Positions 41,960 through 49,144 of a DNA stretch of 64,000 nucleotides are shown here, one piece after another. The DNA comes from a virus, in IMG/VR virus record IMGVR_UViG_3300047316_000726, positions 1 through 64,000 of that record; one strand, written 5' to 3'. The notes beneath the pieces were generated by a model. The model had not been told where the DNA came from. It searched no databases and worked only from the letters and a program-made list of their open reading frames with translations. Each line of letters starts with the position of its first letter. Position 1 is the stretch's first letter. The position numbers were made by a program, and so were the translations under genes.

Positions 41960-42141
41960 GACACCCCCCAGCTGGGATCTACTTCGTTGAGCAGAGAACG
42001 AACGGCGCGGCGTTCCTTGGCCTTCGCGCGAGCCTGCGGTGTGCCACCACCGTGCATCCGGCAGACGTTGGCGCCCTTCATCGGCGAGTTGCCGCACGGC
42101 TTCTTGGTGACCTTCCCGCGACCGGTGCACTTTTCCGCCAT
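41956..42141 (-). CDS. Second HGG-motif protein, paralogue of the small terminase N-terminus
   Basis: 61 aa from ATG 42141. KPCGNSPMKGANVCRMHGGG matches KPCGNWAIRGGTVCRMHGGG at the N-terminus of the small terminase candidate, and the upstream ribosome binding sequence is nearly identical. A partial duplication of the small terminase head domain; may be a stand-alone nucleic-acid-binding module. Confidence 0.65.
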   Translation of the reverse strand: MAEKCTGRGKVTKKPCGNSPMKGANVCRMHGGGTPQARAKAKERRAVRSLLNEVDPSWGVS

Positions 42142-42162
42142 GCCGGTCACCTCCGGAGTCGG

Positions 42163-42438
42163 TCAGAACCGGTAGCGGTAGTAGGTCAGCGTCGCGGCTG
42201 TGCCGCACGGATCGTTCTCGCTATGACAGCGGTTGCACGTCTCCAGCAGGTGGCAGTGATCGTTGTCACTGCGGAGAAAGCCGCACGTCCGACACTGGCC
42301 GAGCCGGTCGTACAACGGGGGCACTGTCCGGACAGCGCACTTCTTGGGGTCGAGGCCAGGTACAGGGCGTACGTTGTCGCCCGGCAGTATCTGGTTCCGA
42401 CCCTGCACGGCTCGGCGACTCTTGCGTGGGACGGTCAC
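42163..42438 (-). CDS. Small Cys/His protein, unknown
   Basis: 91 aa, overlaps the next gene by ATGA. Basic N-terminus; CRTCGFLRSDNDHCHLLETC followed by NRCHSEN looks like a compact zinc-binding ribbon. Function unknown. Confidence 0.55.
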   Translation of the reverse strand: MTVPRKSRRAVQGRNQILPGDNVRPVPGLDPKKCAVRTVPPLYDRLGQCRTCGFLRSDNDHCHLLETCNRCHSENDPCGTAATLTYYRYRF

Positions 42439-42812
42439 TGCTTGCGCCAGAAGTCGGCGCCGCGTGTTTCCTCGCGTTGGAGGTAGTCGCGTATCTCATC
42501 GTCGGTCGGCGGCCGCGCAGGTACCGCTGAGGCCCGTTCCGGGGTGAGGGCCTGCACGGTGTGTGAGCCGTCGCGCAGGGTCCAGTCCACGGCGACCATG
42601 TGCACCGGGTCGGGGCGGCCGTCGTGCCCGTACCGCGGGGACATCTCGATCGCGTCCTTCGGGGCGTCGGGTGCGTCGATGGCGAGGAGCAGCATCGGCT
42701 CGCCGTCTGTGGTCTCGGTGCGGGCACCGACGATGCGCATCGTCGCGCCGAGGCGCATCAGCTGGGCCAGGATGTCGGCCGGAACCCGGAGGGCAATCGT
42801 GCGGCGGGTCAT
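42435..42812 (-). CDS. Small phage protein, unknown
   Basis: 125 aa. Begins MTRRTIALRVPADILAQLMR, resembling a beta-alpha dimer domain; the C-terminus is helical and charged. Coupled by ATGA to both neighbours, in a run of early/middle genes. Confidence 0.55.
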   Translation of the reverse strand: MTRRTIALRVPADILAQLMRLGATMRIVGARTETTDGEPMLLLAIDAPDAPKDAIEMSPRYGHDGRPDPVHMVAVDWTLRDGSHTVQALTPERASAVPARPPTDDEIRDYLQREETRGADFWRKQ

Positions 42813-43240
42813 GACTCGACAGCCGGGTCATCGTCGGCGCACGATGCCGACTGGCCGAGGTGGTTCCGGTGTGGGAGAAGGTGCCCGCGTTCGCAGGTCG
42901 GTCCCGGGTTGTTCACGAACGCTTGGAACTGGCGAGCCGCCAGGACCTGTTCAGCTTCCTCGTGGGTGAGGGCCAGGCGCACCGGACCGCCGGGCAGGGC
43001 GATGCGCTGCTCGACGTTCGGCTCCTCGGCGACGGCCTCGATGTCGACATCGACCATCTCCAGGACAGCCCGAGTCGTTTGGGCAGCGTCGAGGATCACG
43101 GTGGCGCGAACAACGTTGGTGAGCTGGATGTCATCGACGAAGACCTTCGCCTTCGAGCCGTGCGGGTATTCGGAGACGATCCGCACGCGGGACTTATGGA
43201 TCGCAGTCGCCTCAGGGGCGGGTTCCATGGGGGCGGTCAT
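42809..43240 (-). CDS. Small phage protein, unknown
   Basis: 143 aa, ATG with AAGGA. N-terminal region SRVRIVSEYPHGSKAKVFV and then beta/alpha mixed sequence; an LTHEEAEQVLAARQF helix and two C-terminal Cys. Not recognised. First gene after a hairpin that follows a micro-ORF. Confidence 0.55.
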   Translation of the reverse strand: MTAPMEPAPEATAIHKSRVRIVSEYPHGSKAKVFVDDIQLTNVVRATVILDAAQTTRAVLEMVDVDIEAVAEEPNVEQRIALPGGPVRLALTHEEAEQVLAARQFQAFVNNPGPTCERGHLLPHRNHLGQSASCADDDPAVES

Positions 43241-43274
43241 GGGGGAGTCCTTCGCTGGGGCGGATGGTGGTACT

Positions 43275-43319
43275 GGCCAGCCCCCGCGAGAAGTCGGTGC
43301 GGTCTCGCGGCGACTGGCC
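43275..43319 (-). terminator. Bulged terminator/attenuator-like hairpin
   Basis: GGCCAG (43275-43280) pairs with CTGGCC (43314-43319), and CGCGAGA (43285-43291) with TCTCGCG (43303-43309). It lies 16 bp after the stop of a 14-codon micro-ORF on the minus strand, before the next gene. Confidence 0.5.
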
Positions 43320-43334
43320 CCCAGAACGGTCAGA

Positions 43335-43379
43335 TCAGAGGTGCAGGAACAGAAACAGGTTGAGGAACAGGTACAGCAC
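43335..43379 (-). CDS. 14-residue hydrophobic micro-ORF, leader-peptide-like
   Basis: GTG at 43379 to TGA at 43335 encodes MLYLFLNLFLFLHL. It is preceded by an almost perfect Shine-Dalgarno, GGGAGGTGA, five bases from the start. Eleven of 14 residues are Leu, Phe or Tyr. It is followed by a bulged hairpin before the next gene, the layout of a leader peptide with attenuator. A membrane-active micropeptide is the alternative. Too short for normal gene finders. Confidence 0.5.
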   Translation of the reverse strand: MLYLFLNLFLFLHL

Positions 43380-43409
43380 GCAGGTCACCTCCCTTGCCGG
43401 ACAGATTGG

Positions 43410-43604
43410 TCAGGCTGTGGAGGCGAGGACCTCACGGTCGTCGAGTCGGGCGATCGTGTGCCCGTGGCGTTCGGCGAGGTGCCGGCAGAACCAGTCGCCT
43501 TCGTCGAAGTCGGCCCGGCACGGATCGCACCGGTCAACCCAGTGCGGGCCGGTACAGACCGGGAGCAGCATCGGACCTGGGCGCGCGGTACGGACGATCA
43601 CCAC
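43410..43604 (-). CDS. Small Cys/His protein, unknown
   Basis: 64 aa from GTG 43604 (GAGGAGG upstream). Contains CTGPHWVDRCDPCRADF and DWFCRHLAERHGH, so at least four Cys and several His, probably zinc-binding. It overlaps the preceding gene's 3' end by about 70 bp. Confidence 0.55.
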   Translation of the reverse strand: MVIVRTARPGPMLLPVCTGPHWVDRCDPCRADFDEGDWFCRHLAERHGHTIARLDDREVLASTA

Positions 43605-44025
43605 GGACCTCCTCAGGGGCAACGCCAGCACTGGAGGCGGGTGTCGTGGATGCGAAGCGCAACCCGATCGGCACCCGAACCTGGGTGCCGTAGTGCTCGT
43701 TGGCGTGGGACAGGGGCTGGAACTGGAAATCGATCGGCAGCCCTGTGTACGAGTGGCCCAGCGTCGACAGTGCGACGGTGATCAGCGACAGGTACTGGTT
43801 GGTCCACCACGGTTTGATCGTCGACGGGAACAGGGCGTCGAACTCGTCGTCGGGCAGCATCAGGCGCACGTCGACATCGCGCCATTGCTTGCCGACCGCG
43901 GCTGAGCCGACGAGGAACGGCGTGTGTCCGTAGGCGTCGAAAATGAGGCGCCCGAAGTGGTCGAGCCGAATCAGGCCGGGTCCGCCGACGCCGATCTGTG
44001 GACGCGGTTGCGTGGGAACAGACAC
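43534..44025 (-). CDS. Putative nucleotidyltransferase-like phage protein
   Basis: 163 aa from GTG 44025. Central region with DVDVRLMLPDDEFDALFP and LPIDFQFQPLSHAN resembles nucleotidyltransferase-fold phage proteins (the DVDVR pair of Asp residues could hold metal), after GRLIFDAYGHTPFLVGSAAVG, which has the GS-type signature before the acidic pair. Substrate unknown. The C-terminus continues into the next gene. Confidence 0.5.
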   Translation of the reverse strand: MSVPTQPRPQIGVGGPGLIRLDHFGRLIFDAYGHTPFLVGSAAVGKQWRDVDVRLMLPDDEFDALFPSTIKPWWTNQYLSLITVALSTLGHSYTGLPIDFQFQPLSHANEHYGTQVRVPIGLRFASTTPASSAGVAPEEVRGDRPYRAPRSDAAPGLYRPALG

Positions 44026-44032
44026 GGCTGCC

Positions 44033-44194
44033 TCACCCGGCGTGGAGGGTGAACAGGTCGACGACCAGGACAACACCGGCGAGGACGGCGGCAACGATGA
44101 CCATCGATTGGGCAATGCGACCGCCGATGGCGAGACCGAGGAACCCGATGGTCGCCGCAGCGGCGAGCAGGATGGCCAGCAGGGCAGGAGACAC
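44033..44194 (-). CDS. 53-aa membrane protein
   Basis: GTG 44194 preceded by GGAGG. The peptide starts MSPALLAILLAAAATIGFLG and has two hydrophobic segments with a short basic loop (GGRIAQS). Holin-like or regulatory small membrane protein; unknown. Ends 8 bp before the next gene. Confidence 0.6.
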   Translation of the reverse strand: MSPALLAILLAAAATIGFLGLAIGGRIAQSMVIVAAVLAGVVLVVDLFTLHAG

Positions 44195-44222
44195 GTGGAC
44201 CTCCACTGTCGATCAGAGCGAG

Positions 44223-44296
44223 TGACGAGAGCGGGATTCGAACCCGCAACGATGCGGGTTTGAGCCGCACGCCTCTGCCAGTTGGGCTACCCCGCC
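44223..44296 (-). tRNA. tRNA-like gene with CAA anticodon, short variable loop
   Basis: On the minus strand: acceptor GGCGGGG pairs with TCTCGTC (three G-U pairs), a D-arm GCC/GGC with loop containing CTGGCAGA, anticodon stem TGCGG/CCGCA with loop CTCAAAC (anticodon CAA, Leu codon UUG), variable region of only 5 nt, T-arm GCGGG-TTCGAAT-CCCGC, discriminator A, no encoded CCA. Leu tRNAs normally carry a long variable arm, which is missing. Probably a phage-carried tRNA or tRNA-like element. Confidence 0.75.
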
Positions 44297-44709
44297 GTGC
44301 GCCAGCGAGCCGGGGGAGGGCCCGCTGGCTCGTCCATGCCGCCGAGGGGCTGACAGCACAGACCGTTCCGCCGCATGAGCGACGGCGGCCTCGGGGCGCG
44401 GTGCTGGCCGACAGGACCACGCCCCGAAGAAGGGGTGCCGGTTCTTCAGGGCCCCAGAACCCCGCGGTGACCGGCCAACCGCTGTGCGGGTGCCGCGGAC
44501 GTGCCGCCCCGCACGTCGACGACACCCGCAGATCGTGAGGTCGGACGTCAACATCGGACGATGTAGTGCCAGCCACGGAGTCGTCGCCCGGGGGCTCGTC
44601 CTGCTGGCTCTCGCATCGTCCGCAACCCCGTGCGGTACCGGCCCGGGGCGATCGCGATGCGAGGGGTTTGAGGTGATCGCCGTGTACGGCCAGTTACAGG
44701 CTGCCGTCC
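44297..44709. other. 413-bp non-coding region with several inverted repeats
   Basis: No credible gene. Inverted repeats: GCCAGCG 44301-44307 / CGCTGGC 44323-44329; CGGGGCG 44392-44398 / CGCCCCG 44420-44426; GGTTCT 44440-44445 / AGAACC 44456-44461; CTCGCATCG 44610-44618 / CGATGCGAG 44655-44663 with a nested CCGCA/TGCGG hairpin. Lies upstream of the tRNA-like gene on its strand. May hold a promoter plus structured RNA. Confidence 0.45.
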
Positions 44710-45066
44710 TCAGTGGCCGGTCAGCCTCAGGTACAGGTCGAACACGACCGCGAGACCCGCCAGGCCGGACAGCACGGCGACGATTCGAGTGAGCGGCGAC
44801 CAGGACTGCTCGGTCTTGTCCCGGCGGGCCTCTTCAGCATCTTTCAACGCGGCGGCAGTCGTCACGACCGTGGCATCCCTGGCCACCGCCTGATCCCCGA
44901 GTCGCTGCACCGCCATCCGGATTCCTGCCAGTTCGTCGGCGACCCGGCCAAGTTGGCCGTTGATGGCCTCGAAGTGCCGGTCGTGTCCAGCAAGCCGGGC
45001 ATCGATCTGGCCCGCTTCGTGGCCGGCGTCGTGGCCGCGGTCGTAGTCGCCGCCCTGCACTGTCAC
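44710..45066 (-). CDS. Coiled-coil protein with C-terminal membrane anchor
   Basis: 118 aa. Helical His/Asp/Arg-rich N-terminal 80 residues (ARLAGHDRHFEAINGQLGRV) and a C-terminal hydrophobic segment (LTRIVAVLSGLAGLAVVF). The layout resembles phage hemolysin XhlA-type or holin-accessory proteins. Overlaps the next gene by about 4 bp. Confidence 0.6.
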   Translation of the reverse strand: MTVQGGDYDRGHDAGHEAGQIDARLAGHDRHFEAINGQLGRVADELAGIRMAVQRLGDQAVARDATVVTTAAALKDAEEARRDKTEQSWSPLTRIVAVLSGLAGLAVVFDLYLRLTGH

Positions 45067-45482
45067 AGCCGTGGCCGCGGGCGAGGGAGCCGGTTCTCGC
45101 CGGTTTCCGGGTCGATGCCGAGGTTGCTGGCCAGTGCCCGGACGAGACGGTTCGTGTCGTCACAGGTGACGGCGATGTGTCCTTGAGCGACGTGGTCGAC
45201 GTCGGCTTTCGCGTCCCGTTTCAGATCCGCCAAGTTCGTGCCCCGCTGCAGCACCGGTAGCGCCCATGCTTGGAACCAGCTGGAGAACACGATGCTGACG
45301 AGCAGCTTCACCGTGTCCGGGCCTGGCAGCACGACCAGGGGTACGAGGAATGTCACCCAGAACAGAGCCATTGATCCGAGGACGCTGGATGCGAGGCGTC
45401 CGACCATGTTGTTGAGCCAGGCGACACCGCTGCGTTCGACGGCGAGGAGGTCGCGTGGGTGCTGGACCTGGGGGTGCGTCAC
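45063..45482 (-). CDS. DUF1003-like membrane protein
   Basis: 139 aa from GTG 45482 (GGGGAGG upstream). Two central membrane segments (about residues 37-56 and 60-85) and a hydrophilic tail (ADLKRDAKADVDHVAQGH). Resembles small actinophage membrane proteins of the DUF1003 type. Function unknown; the pair with the coiled-coil protein may act on the host membrane. Confidence 0.55.
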   Translation of the reverse strand: MTHPQVQHPRDLLAVERSGVAWLNNMVGRLASSVLGSMALFWVTFLVPLVVLPGPDTVKLLVSIVFSSWFQAWALPVLQRGTNLADLKRDAKADVDHVAQGHIAVTCDDTNRLVRALASNLGIDPETGENRLPRPRPRL

Positions 45483-45524
45483 GCCGTACCTCCCCGAATG
45501 GTGTGGCGTCGGCACGTCACGCTT

Positions 45525-45842
45525 TCACGCCGGAACCCAGCGCCCGCCGCGCACAAACCCGTGATGGCCGCAGGTGCCACACGCCACCGACGGGCTGATG
45601 GTCAGCGGTTCGCGGCTCGCCACCGTCCAGAACGGGCCGCGTGGCCATGCACGCCTGGCGGCGTCGTTGTCGAAGTACACGGTGCCAGCGCAGAAGTCGT
45701 GCTTGCAGTCGTGCCACTCGTTCATGCCGATCTCGTTGCCGTCGTTGTCTTGGATGAACGAGATCCACGTGTTGTGGCCGATGGCCAACGCGTCGGTGAT
45801 GCCGAAGTCCGTCGGTGATGTGGCCCGCTCAAACTCGGACAT
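45525..45842 (-). CDS. Small phage protein with C-terminal zinc-ribbon-like end
   Basis: 105 aa from ATG 45842, overlapping the previous stop. Contains WHDCKHDFCAGTVYFDN and ends CGTCGHHGFVRGGRWVPA, the ending typical of DUF6527-like proteins. Function unknown. Confidence 0.55.
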   Translation of the reverse strand: MSEFERATSPTDFGITDALAIGHNTWISFIQDNDGNEIGMNEWHDCKHDFCAGTVYFDNDAARRAWPRGPFWTVASREPLTISPSVACGTCGHHGFVRGGRWVPA

Positions 45843-46156
45843 CACGTGCCGACCTTCTCCTCGGTGCCGTCCCACACGAACTCGCCGTGCTCGCCGACTG
45901 GGCGGTGCATCTGGCAGCGGACGCAGTACGTCGAGCCGTAGAAGCCGGGCTGGCGGGCGTAGGTCTCGGCGATGCCGCGCGACATGGTCGTGACCGCGCC
46001 ACACCCGGTATGCACGTAGGACAGCCGCACCGGGCGTACGAATCCCTGTGCTCGTTCCTCTTCGGACAGCACTAGGTACGCGGCGTTCTGCGGTGCGGGC
46101 TCGTCGTTGGCGCCGTGGCCGAGACGCGGGTCACTGGGATCGGTTACTTCGCTCAC
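45842..46156 (-). CDS. Small phage protein with Cys pairs, unknown
   Basis: 104 aa from GTG 46156 (GGAGG upstream). YVHTGCGAVTTMSRGIAET and YCVRCQMHRPVG could form a zinc knuckle. Divergent from the gene at 46197 with a 40-bp spacer that must hold both promoters. Confidence 0.55.
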   Translation of the reverse strand: MSEVTDPSDPRLGHGANDEPAPQNAAYLVLSEEERAQGFVRPVRLSYVHTGCGAVTTMSRGIAETYARQPGFYGSTYCVRCQMHRPVGEHGEFVWDGTEEKVGT

Positions 46157-46196
46157 GGCGATCACCTCCGTCACGGTGCGGTGCAGACTGTCCAGC

Positions 46197-46592
46197 GTGG
46201 ACGACGACATCGAGCCGTACCCGGCGCCAGCAGTGCTGTTCTTCGGTGAGCGGTGGGACGCCCCACAGCTCGACTACAACACTGTCCAGGTGGATGCCCC
46301 GGTCGGCCGGGCCTGCCTGCACTGCGGCGAGCCGGTCGAGGCCGGGGACCGTGGACTGATGCGGCTCACGATGCGCGGCACCCGAGAGAACCCCGTCGCC
46401 ACGCAGGAGCCCGCGCACATGGAGTGCGACCTACGCATGGGGCTCGGCAGCTTGGCGCACATGGAGGGCCGATGCCGGTGCTGCACGGGTATCGACAGCG
46501 AGCCGTCCTCGTGGACCGCGAGGGAGGAAGCGCTCGCGGTGCTGGCCCACGTCAACCAACTGCGCGCGGCCGGTGGTCGGGCACCGATGTAG
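46197..46592 (+). CDS. Small zinc-binding phage protein, plus strand
   Basis: 131 aa from GTG 46197; no Shine-Dalgarno is visible, so translation may be leaderless. CLHCGEPVEAGDRGL and GRCRCCTGIDSEP indicate metal binding, with His in EPAHMECD. One of the few plus-strand genes in the phage module and followed by a terminator. Unknown function. Confidence 0.6.
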   Translation: MDDDIEPYPAPAVLFFGERWDAPQLDYNTVQVDAPVGRACLHCGEPVEAGDRGLMRLTMRGTRENPVATQEPAHMECDLRMGLGSLAHMEGRCRCCTGIDSEPSSWTAREEALAVLAHVNQLRAAGGRAPM

Positions 46593-46610
46593 CCGGGCCC
46601 CTGGACGTGG

Positions 46611-46638
46611 CGAAGGCCCCGCCGAAGCGGGGCCTTCG
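46611..46638 (+). terminator. Terminator hairpin
   Basis: CGAAGGCCCCGC / GCGGGGCCTTCG, a perfect 12-bp stem with loop CGAA, between convergent genes ending at 46592 (+) and 46691 (-). Confidence 0.8.
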
Positions 46639-46690
46639 AACGCCGTGGCTGCGCACGAGGCACAGCTCTGCTAGCCGAATGAAGTGGATT

Positions 46691-47626
46691 TTAGACACAG
46701 ACCGGGGGCGAAGCGCCAGCACGGGCTTCTGCATCGGCGTGTCGCTTCGGCTGCCGGATCCGGACTGCGGTCGTGAGGGCCAGGTTCACGATGTCGCCAA
46801 GCCGGTACAAGGCGGTGTCGGTGTCCGGGTCGACGCCCTGTTTGACAAGGCGACGTTCGCCGGTCTCCTTGTCGTCGGTGTTGGCCCAGTTGCGGACCGT
46901 CTTCACCGACAGTGGGCGGCCCAGCAGATCCGGCAACGCACGTGAGGCCTCGGCAGCGGTGACCAGGTAGTGGGCCGATTCCTTGAGTAGCCAGTCCCGG
47001 CGTTCGGTGGCGTCGTACTGGGTGCCGCACTCGTTGCATTTGGCAAAGTCGTCGCCGGGGAAGCCGAAGACCTCGCCGCCGCATTCGGGCACGCACGGTC
47101 CGGCGTAGGCGCGGTCGGCGCCCCGGTCGACTGCCCATTCAGCTTTCCTGATCGCGTCGACAATCTGGGCGTGGGCTTGCCCGGCGATGTCCATGGTGCG
47201 CAGCAAGTGGTGGTGGCGGAGTAGCCAGTTCGCCGAGTCGACTGGCGAGTACATGACGTCTTCGGTTTTGCCGTGGTATCCGGCGATGGTGGAAACCCAG
47301 CCGCGTAGGACTGTGTGCAGTTCGCGGAGTGCTCCGGAGGCGTGTTCCTTCCAGGGCAGTGTTGTTGCGGAGCTGCGGACGGTGATGCCGAGGTTGCGTG
47401 CGGCGATCCGGTCGCAGCTGGCGATGGTGAGGTGCAGTTCGTCGACGAGTGTCCGGTCGGGATTGTTGTTGCCGTCGCGGGCGGGTTCGCAGACCTTGAG
47501 GAGTTCACGCCACAGTTCGTCGGCGCAGTCGGTGCAGAGGAACGCGTTGAAGGCGGGGCGTCCGCAGTCTGCGGTGCACAACCGTTCGGCTGTGGGCGCG
47601 GTGGGGTGGCGGGATTTCTGGGACAC
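46691..47626 (-). CDS. Zinc-ribbon and HTH phage protein, unknown
   Basis: 311 aa, GTG with GAGGAG. N-terminal Cys cluster (LCTADCGRPAFNAFLCTDC), a helical middle, a second ribbon CVPECGGEVFGF...KCNECGTQ, and a C-terminal HTH-like segment (SRALPDLLGRPLSVKTVRNW) followed by LYRLGDIVNLA. A DNA-binding regulator or recombination accessory is inferred. Its promoter region carries TCAGTC repeats. Confidence 0.6.
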   Translation of the reverse strand: MSQKSRHPTAPTAERLCTADCGRPAFNAFLCTDCADELWRELLKVCEPARDGNNNPDRTLVDELHLTIASCDRIAARNLGITVRSSATTLPWKEHASGALRELHTVLRGWVSTIAGYHGKTEDVMYSPVDSANWLLRHHHLLRTMDIAGQAHAQIVDAIRKAEWAVDRGADRAYAGPCVPECGGEVFGFPGDDFAKCNECGTQYDATERRDWLLKESAHYLVTAAEASRALPDLLGRPLSVKTVRNWANTDDKETGERRLVKQGVDPDTDTALYRLGDIVNLALTTAVRIRQPKRHADAEARAGASPPVCV

Positions 47627-47675
47627 GGCGCACTCCTCGCGGTCGGCTAGTCCGGAGGGTAACTCCGAGGTGACG

Positions 47676-47763
47676 GAATCAGTCGGATCCGGGCTCGGAC
47701 TGTGGTGAATCAGTCGGAGTCGAACTCATTCAGTCATGATATGGCTGGTCAGAGTGACTGAAA
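47676..47763. promoter_or_regulatory. Repeat operator between divergent genes
   Basis: GAATCAGTCGGA occurs at 47676-47687 and 47707-47718 (31 bp apart); shorter copies ATTCAGTCAT at 47728-47737 and, inverted, GTGACTGAAA at 47754-47763. They lie between the minus gene starting at 47626 and the plus gene starting at 47781. Probable regulator binding sites. Confidence 0.5.
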
Positions 47764-47780
47764 ACGTTCACACTGGTTTC

Positions 47781-48047
47781 ATGGAGACCGTGATAGGTGT
47801 CTCCCGCGCATGGGGCCGGCGGGACGGCACTGACGAACTGGCCAGCGAAGTCGACGGCGAAGACTGCCCGGACTGCGACGCGCACGCGGGCGAGCTGTGC
47901 GTGAATTCCTTCACCGGCAACCACACCCGTATCCCGCACCCGCGCCGACTTCGCGCGGCACACCGGCGCGGACCGATCACCAACTGTCCACAACGGGTCG
48001 AGGTCGTGGACGAGCGGCTAAGCCGCCGCTGGGCGGACTCGGCGTAG
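47781..48047 (+). CDS. Small Cys/His protein, plus strand
   Basis: 88 aa from ATG 47781. DCPDCDAHAGELCVNSFTG then NHTRIPHPRRLRAAHRRG is a compact zinc-binding pattern common in actinophages. No Shine-Dalgarno upstream. Regulated together with the divergent gene by the TCAGTC region (inference). Confidence 0.55.
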   Translation: METVIGVSRAWGRRDGTDELASEVDGEDCPDCDAHAGELCVNSFTGNHTRIPHPRRLRAAHRRGPITNCPQRVEVVDERLSRRWADSA

Positions 48048-48212
48048 CTGCTCCACCTTGGACAGCTCCACCGCGGTGATGTGGTGCGCGCAGGCAGGCG
48101 CGTGTCGACTCGGCCACGCAAGGCATTCCCGGCCGCTCCGTGTGGTTCGGCCGCAGCGCCGCGGTCCGGGCGGGACGTCGACTGGCGCGAGTTCGAAGAG
48201 GTAGGCGGTCAC
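48018..48212 (-). CDS. Small zinc-finger-like protein
   Basis: 64 aa from GTG 48212. RRCGRTTRSGRECLAWPSR and HAPACAHHITAVEL give a CxxxxxxxC...CxHH pattern seen in small phage zinc proteins. Its 3' end overlaps the plus-strand gene by 30 bp. Confidence 0.5.
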   Translation of the reverse strand: MTAYLFELAPVDVPPGPRRCGRTTRSGRECLAWPSRHAPACAHHITAVELSKVEQLRRVRPAAA

Positions 48213-48215
48213 ACC

Positions 48216-48335
48216 TCATTGACGCTTACCGCGCCGGGCGGTGTCCAACCCGATCTCGATACCCTGGCCGTGGTCGTCCTGTTCGGGGTCAGCCGCAGTG
48301 CGCCCGGTCCTCGGGGGGACCGGGCGCTTCCACAT
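48216..48335 (-). CDS. 39-aa micro-ORF, doubtful
   Basis: ATG at 48333-48335 follows the previous stop directly (TGAATG) and the frame ends at TGA just before the next GTG. It begins MWKRPVPPRTGR and ends GLDTARRGKRQ. A terminator-like hairpin lies inside it, which argues against translation. No Shine-Dalgarno. Confidence 0.3.
   Translation of the reverse strand: MWKRPVPPRTGRTAADPEQDDHGQGIEIGLDTARRGKRQ
48300..48327 (-). terminator. Terminator hairpin
   Basis: GCGCCCGGTCC / GGACCGGGCGC, an 11-bp perfect stem with a 6-base loop, 9 bp after the stop of the minus-strand gene ending at 48336. Confidence 0.65.
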
Positions 48336-48611
48336 TCACTGGGAGCGGCCTGACGAATACCGCTCGCGCAGGTTCTGCGGACCCCTCGACCATGACGTGC
48401 GGTCCGGCAGCACATGCTCCTCGCGAGACACAGGCCGCCGTGGACCCGGCGGGGAGCTGACGCGCGCGATGGCGATCTCGAAGCCGTTGAGGCCGCGGGC
48501 TTGCTCGGGATGCAGCTGAACCCACAGGTGGCCGTCAGCGAGGATGTGCGGGCGCTCGGATGCCGAGATGTGGTTGGTGTCGGCGGCTGCGGTCCAGGTG
48601 GCTTCGTCCAT
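48336..48611 (-). CDS. Small phage protein, unknown
   Basis: 91 aa from ATG 48611 (AGGA upstream). HILADGHLWVQLHPEQARG and FEIAIARVSSPPGP. No domain recognised. Followed by a terminator. Confidence 0.5.
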   Translation of the reverse strand: MDEATWTAAADTNHISASERPHILADGHLWVQLHPEQARGLNGFEIAIARVSSPPGPRRPVSREEHVLPDRTSWSRGPQNLRERYSSGRSQ

Positions 48612-48916
48612 GCTGGTCATCCTGCGACAGGCCCGGCCTTGATCGCCAGACATGCGCGAGCGCCAGGCCCCATCGTCCGGTGGGATCTCCTGGCGCTCAC
48701 TTCCAGACCTCACCGCGGTGGACCTGGCAACGGGTCGAGGATAGCCTCCGGGTGGGCGGGTTCGCTGCCTTCCCAGTCCAGGCGTCCGTGACGGCGATGC
48801 CCCCTCACCTGGACGCATTGGGCAGCAGGGTGTTCCCGCGCCGGGTCGTTGTCACGATCGGCACCGACGGCCAGCCCGTACAAGCCGGGCCGGGAACACC
48901 TTCACCCAGAACATGA

Positions 48917-48951
48917 CGGTGCCCCCGAGATCACGCTTCTCGGGGGCACCG
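48917..48951. terminator. Strong terminator hairpin
   Basis: CGGTGCCCCCGAGA / TCTCGGGGGCACCG, a perfect 14-bp stem with a 7-base loop. Confidence 0.7.
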
Positions 48952-49113
48952 CGCGGCCTGCCCAGGCCAGAGGCGTAGTCAGCGCCTCGATCATCTACTC
49001 CGCACCCACCTGCCATCTAGAGGAGCAGTCTCGACGGTATAGAGCAGCCGACGACATGGGCAAGCTCGCTGCGAAACCCGGGACGTTCCTGGACGTCCAC
49101 GGCAAGACAGGAC

Positions 49114-49144
49114 GATGCCCCCGGACCACGAATCCGGGGGCATC
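49114..49144. terminator. Strong terminator hairpin
   Basis: GATGCCCCCGGA / TCCGGGGGCATC, a perfect 12-bp stem with a 7-base loop. Resembles the hairpin at 48917-48951 in design (TGCCCCCG core). Confidence 0.7.

Noticed and set aside
43971-44576. Minus-strand frame of about 200 codons across the tRNA-like gene
   Set aside because: It would read through the tRNA-like fold and several hairpins, with Arg/Ser/Gly-rich junk composition. The small membrane gene 44033-44194 in another frame has a good ribosome binding site.
44297-44709. A second tRNA near the tRNA-like gene
   Set aside because: No T-loop (GTTCGAATC-type) sequence or cloverleaf could be built in this stretch.
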